Assembly: GCA_900546605.1 (NCBI GenBank)
Contig: URDV01000106.1
Location: 1 to 7,596, forward strand
Direction of reading: 5' to 3'
DNA from: an uncultured Prevotella sp.
Lineage (GTDB): Bacteria; Bacteroidota; Bacteroidia; Bacteroidales; Bacteroidaceae
Length of the DNA: 7,596 nt
Part shown: piece by piece, positions 6,458 to 7,596 of the stretch
Layout: the number at the start of each line of letters is the position of its first letter
How positions within the stretch are numbered: position 1 is the first letter of the stretch
Notes under the pieces: generated by a model
The model's input: only the letters and a program-made list of their open reading frames with translations
Database searches by the model: none
What the model was told of the DNA's origin: nothing
Made by a program: the position numbers and the translations under genes

Positions 6458-6994
6458 ATGAGCAACATTTGCAAGACCGTATCATTGCGTACACGCAAAA
6501 TCAAGGACGGACACATGCTGTCCTATTATCTTGACTATTATCCAGGCTATCGTGACGAGAGCACGATGAAAGTCATCCGCCATGAGTCGCTTGGCATCTA
6601 CATCTATGCCAAGCCGAAGAACCAGATGGAACAGAAGTACAACCTCAACCTTACGGCAAGAGCCGAGGCGATACGCTGCCGTCGCTTCGAGGCTATCGTC
6701 AACGAGCGTTACGACTTTTTCGACAAGGAGAAAATGAAGGGAGATTTCCTTGTCTACTTCAAGAAACTGGCAGACAAGAAGAACTCCAAGTGGCAACACG
6801 TCTATATGCACTTTCGTACCTTTACGCAAGGCAAGTGTACTTTCGGGGAGATAAACGTGGACTTGTGTAACAGATTTCGTGAGTATCTGCTGACAGCTCC
6901 GCAAGGACTGCATAAGAACAGAAAGCTACATATCAACTCAGCAGCCAACTACTGGTTAACCGACGACAAACCGAGCGCAATCAAACTTGTTTGA
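6458..6994 (+). pseudogene. Tyrosine recombinase/integrase, N-terminal part, interrupted
   Basis: These 178 codons encode the DNA-binding half of a tyrosine site-specific integrase of the Bacteroidales mobile-element type. Residues about 8-85 resemble the arm-type DNA-binding domain (the RTRKIKDGHMLSYYLDYYP pattern, then HESLGIYIYAKPK). Residues about 93-166 resemble the SAM-like core-binding domain, ending in the usual NSAANYW. After Trp166 the reading frame enters the 70-base repeat insert, adds 12 unrelated residues and stops at TGA 6992-6994. The catalytic half continues in another frame from 7031. ATG 6458 is the natural start; the 174 bases before it, back to the tRNA terminator, hold copy B of the repeat. 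Glutamine codons over the whole integrase are 8 CAG to 3 CAA, opposite to aroA, which supports horizontal origin. By itself this part cannot recombine DNA, though it might still bind att sites. Confidence 0.85.
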
Positions 6995-7030
6995 ATTGCC
7001 GAGGTGCGAAGGAGGAAACCGAAAGGTAAC
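6961..7030 (-). repeat. Interspersed repeat, copy C: 70-base insert breaking the integrase
   Basis: Read on the minus strand, the insert holds GCACCTCGGCA (7007-6997), a perfect hairpin TCAAAC-AA-GTTTGA (6994-6981), then TTGCGCTCGGTTTG (6980-6967). It is thus the same repeat as copies A and B, in inverted orientation, but without a recognisable -7 box. Its length is not a multiple of three and it adds a stop codon to the integrase. Near-identical short sequences lie at the two junctions, GGTTAAC (6954-6960) and GGTAAC (7025-7030), which could be a decayed target duplication. Deleting 6961-7030 restores Tyr-Trp-Leu-Thr-Phe-Arg across the junction, the sequence expected for the family. The exact edges of the insert are therefore inferred. 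Confidence 0.65.
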
Positions 7031-7596
7031 TTTCCGTGCATCAATCCATACTGCCTATCGTGACCGCAAGATAAAGGAGAACCCGAACGGTTTCTTGGAG
7101 CGTATCGAGACAATCCCGACTGACAAGGAGCATCTTTCACAGGACGAGGTTATCCGCTTGGCATCCACACCATGCTCTGCTCCTGCCTTGAAGCGAGCCT
7201 TCCTGTTCTCTTGCCTAACGGCTTTGAGAAAGAGCGACATCAAGAAGCTCACTTGGGAAGAAATACAGCCATACGGCAGCGATGGTGTGATGTATGTCAC
7301 TACACGAATGCAGAAGACAAAGGACATCGTGCATAACCCAATCAGTGAGGAAGCCTTGGAACTGATAGGCTATTCACCGGATAAACGAGGCAAGGTGTTC
7401 CCTGATTTCAAAGACTCCATGACACAGGCACCACTGAAAAATTGGCTGAAAGATGCTGGGATTACCAAGCATATCTCCTATCATTGTTCACGCCACAGCT
7501 TTGCCTGTCTCCAGTTGGACGCAGGAACAAGTATTGCGGTTGTGCAGCGTTATCTCGGTCACAAGAATGTGGCAACAACAGAGGTGTATGCCAAGA
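7031..7596 (+). pseudogene. Tyrosine recombinase/integrase, catalytic part, runs off the window
   Basis: This open stretch continues the integrase in a frame shifted by the 70-base insert and has no stop before the window ends. All catalytic residues of the tyrosine recombinase family can be read: Arg in TALRKSDI (codon 7227-7229), Lys in the TRMQKTKD hairpin (about 7305-7321), the HCSR box (His 7482, Arg 7491), His in GHKN (7560-7562), and the nucleophile Tyr in VYAK (7587-7589). The catalytic domain itself is therefore undamaged; only the junction with the N-terminal part is broken. No good start codon with a ribosome site opens this frame. A TTG at 6996, two bases after the TGA of the first part, is the only nearby candidate. 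The full protein would be roughly 370-410 residues. It probably belongs to an integrated element extending to the right. Confidence 0.85.

Noticed and set aside
6482..6913. 143-codon open frame on the minus strand
   Set aside because: It lies fully opposite the integrase N-terminal part, which has clear domain motifs; its own product shows none.
6954..6960. GGTTAAC at the integrase break compared with the GTTAACC tandem repeats at the left edge
   Set aside because: GTTAAC is a short palindrome that occurs by chance; the surrounding bases do not match.

Overview
The window looks like a chromosomal piece of a Bacteroidota genome, most likely Prevotellaceae or a close Bacteroidales relative. 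Three things point there: a PorW/SprE-type lipoprotein of the type IX secretion system, a tRNA promoter of the Bacteroidota form (TTTG, 19 bases, TAnnTTTG), and an integrase of the type carried by Bacteroidales mobile elements. The assignment to Prevotella is an inference from general resemblance, not from a search.

Layout. The left 5.9 kb is an ordinary backbone block read entirely on the minus strand. In transcription order it holds aroA (EPSP synthase, 5913-4663), a small membrane-anchored protein with a CCxxHxxC motif (4606-4184), a 307-base gap, a zinc/manganese-type ABC permease (3876-3067), and a 972-residue TPR lipoprotein, probable PorW/SprE (3034-116), that begins 32 bases after the permease and uses a TTG start. 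aroA and the small gene look like one transcription unit. The permease and porW look like a second, with a candidate promoter near 3925-3957.

Right of aroA, on the plus strand, are a tRNA-Pro(GGG) gene with a clear promoter and a strong terminator, then a tyrosine recombinase gene starting 222 bases beyond the tRNA and running off the window. Its glutamine codons are mostly CAG, while aroA uses CAA almost exclusively, so the recombinase is probably foreign. The arrangement suggests one end of an integrated element sitting at the tRNA gene. The recombinase is broken: a 70-base segment (6961-7030) splits it into a 178-codon N-terminal part and a C-terminal catalytic part in another frame. Removing exactly those 70 bases restores one reading frame through the junction.

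The most interesting structure is a short interspersed repeat present three times: intergenic at about 3989-4049, intergenic just before the integrase at about 6348-6404, and inverted inside the integrase as the 70-base insert. All copies share GCACCTCGGCA followed by a small hairpin whose arms differ in sequence but still pair, then a (C/G)TTT block. The two intergenic copies end in degenerate promoter-like boxes. It could be a promoter-bearing miniature repeat that moves or is copied around the genome.
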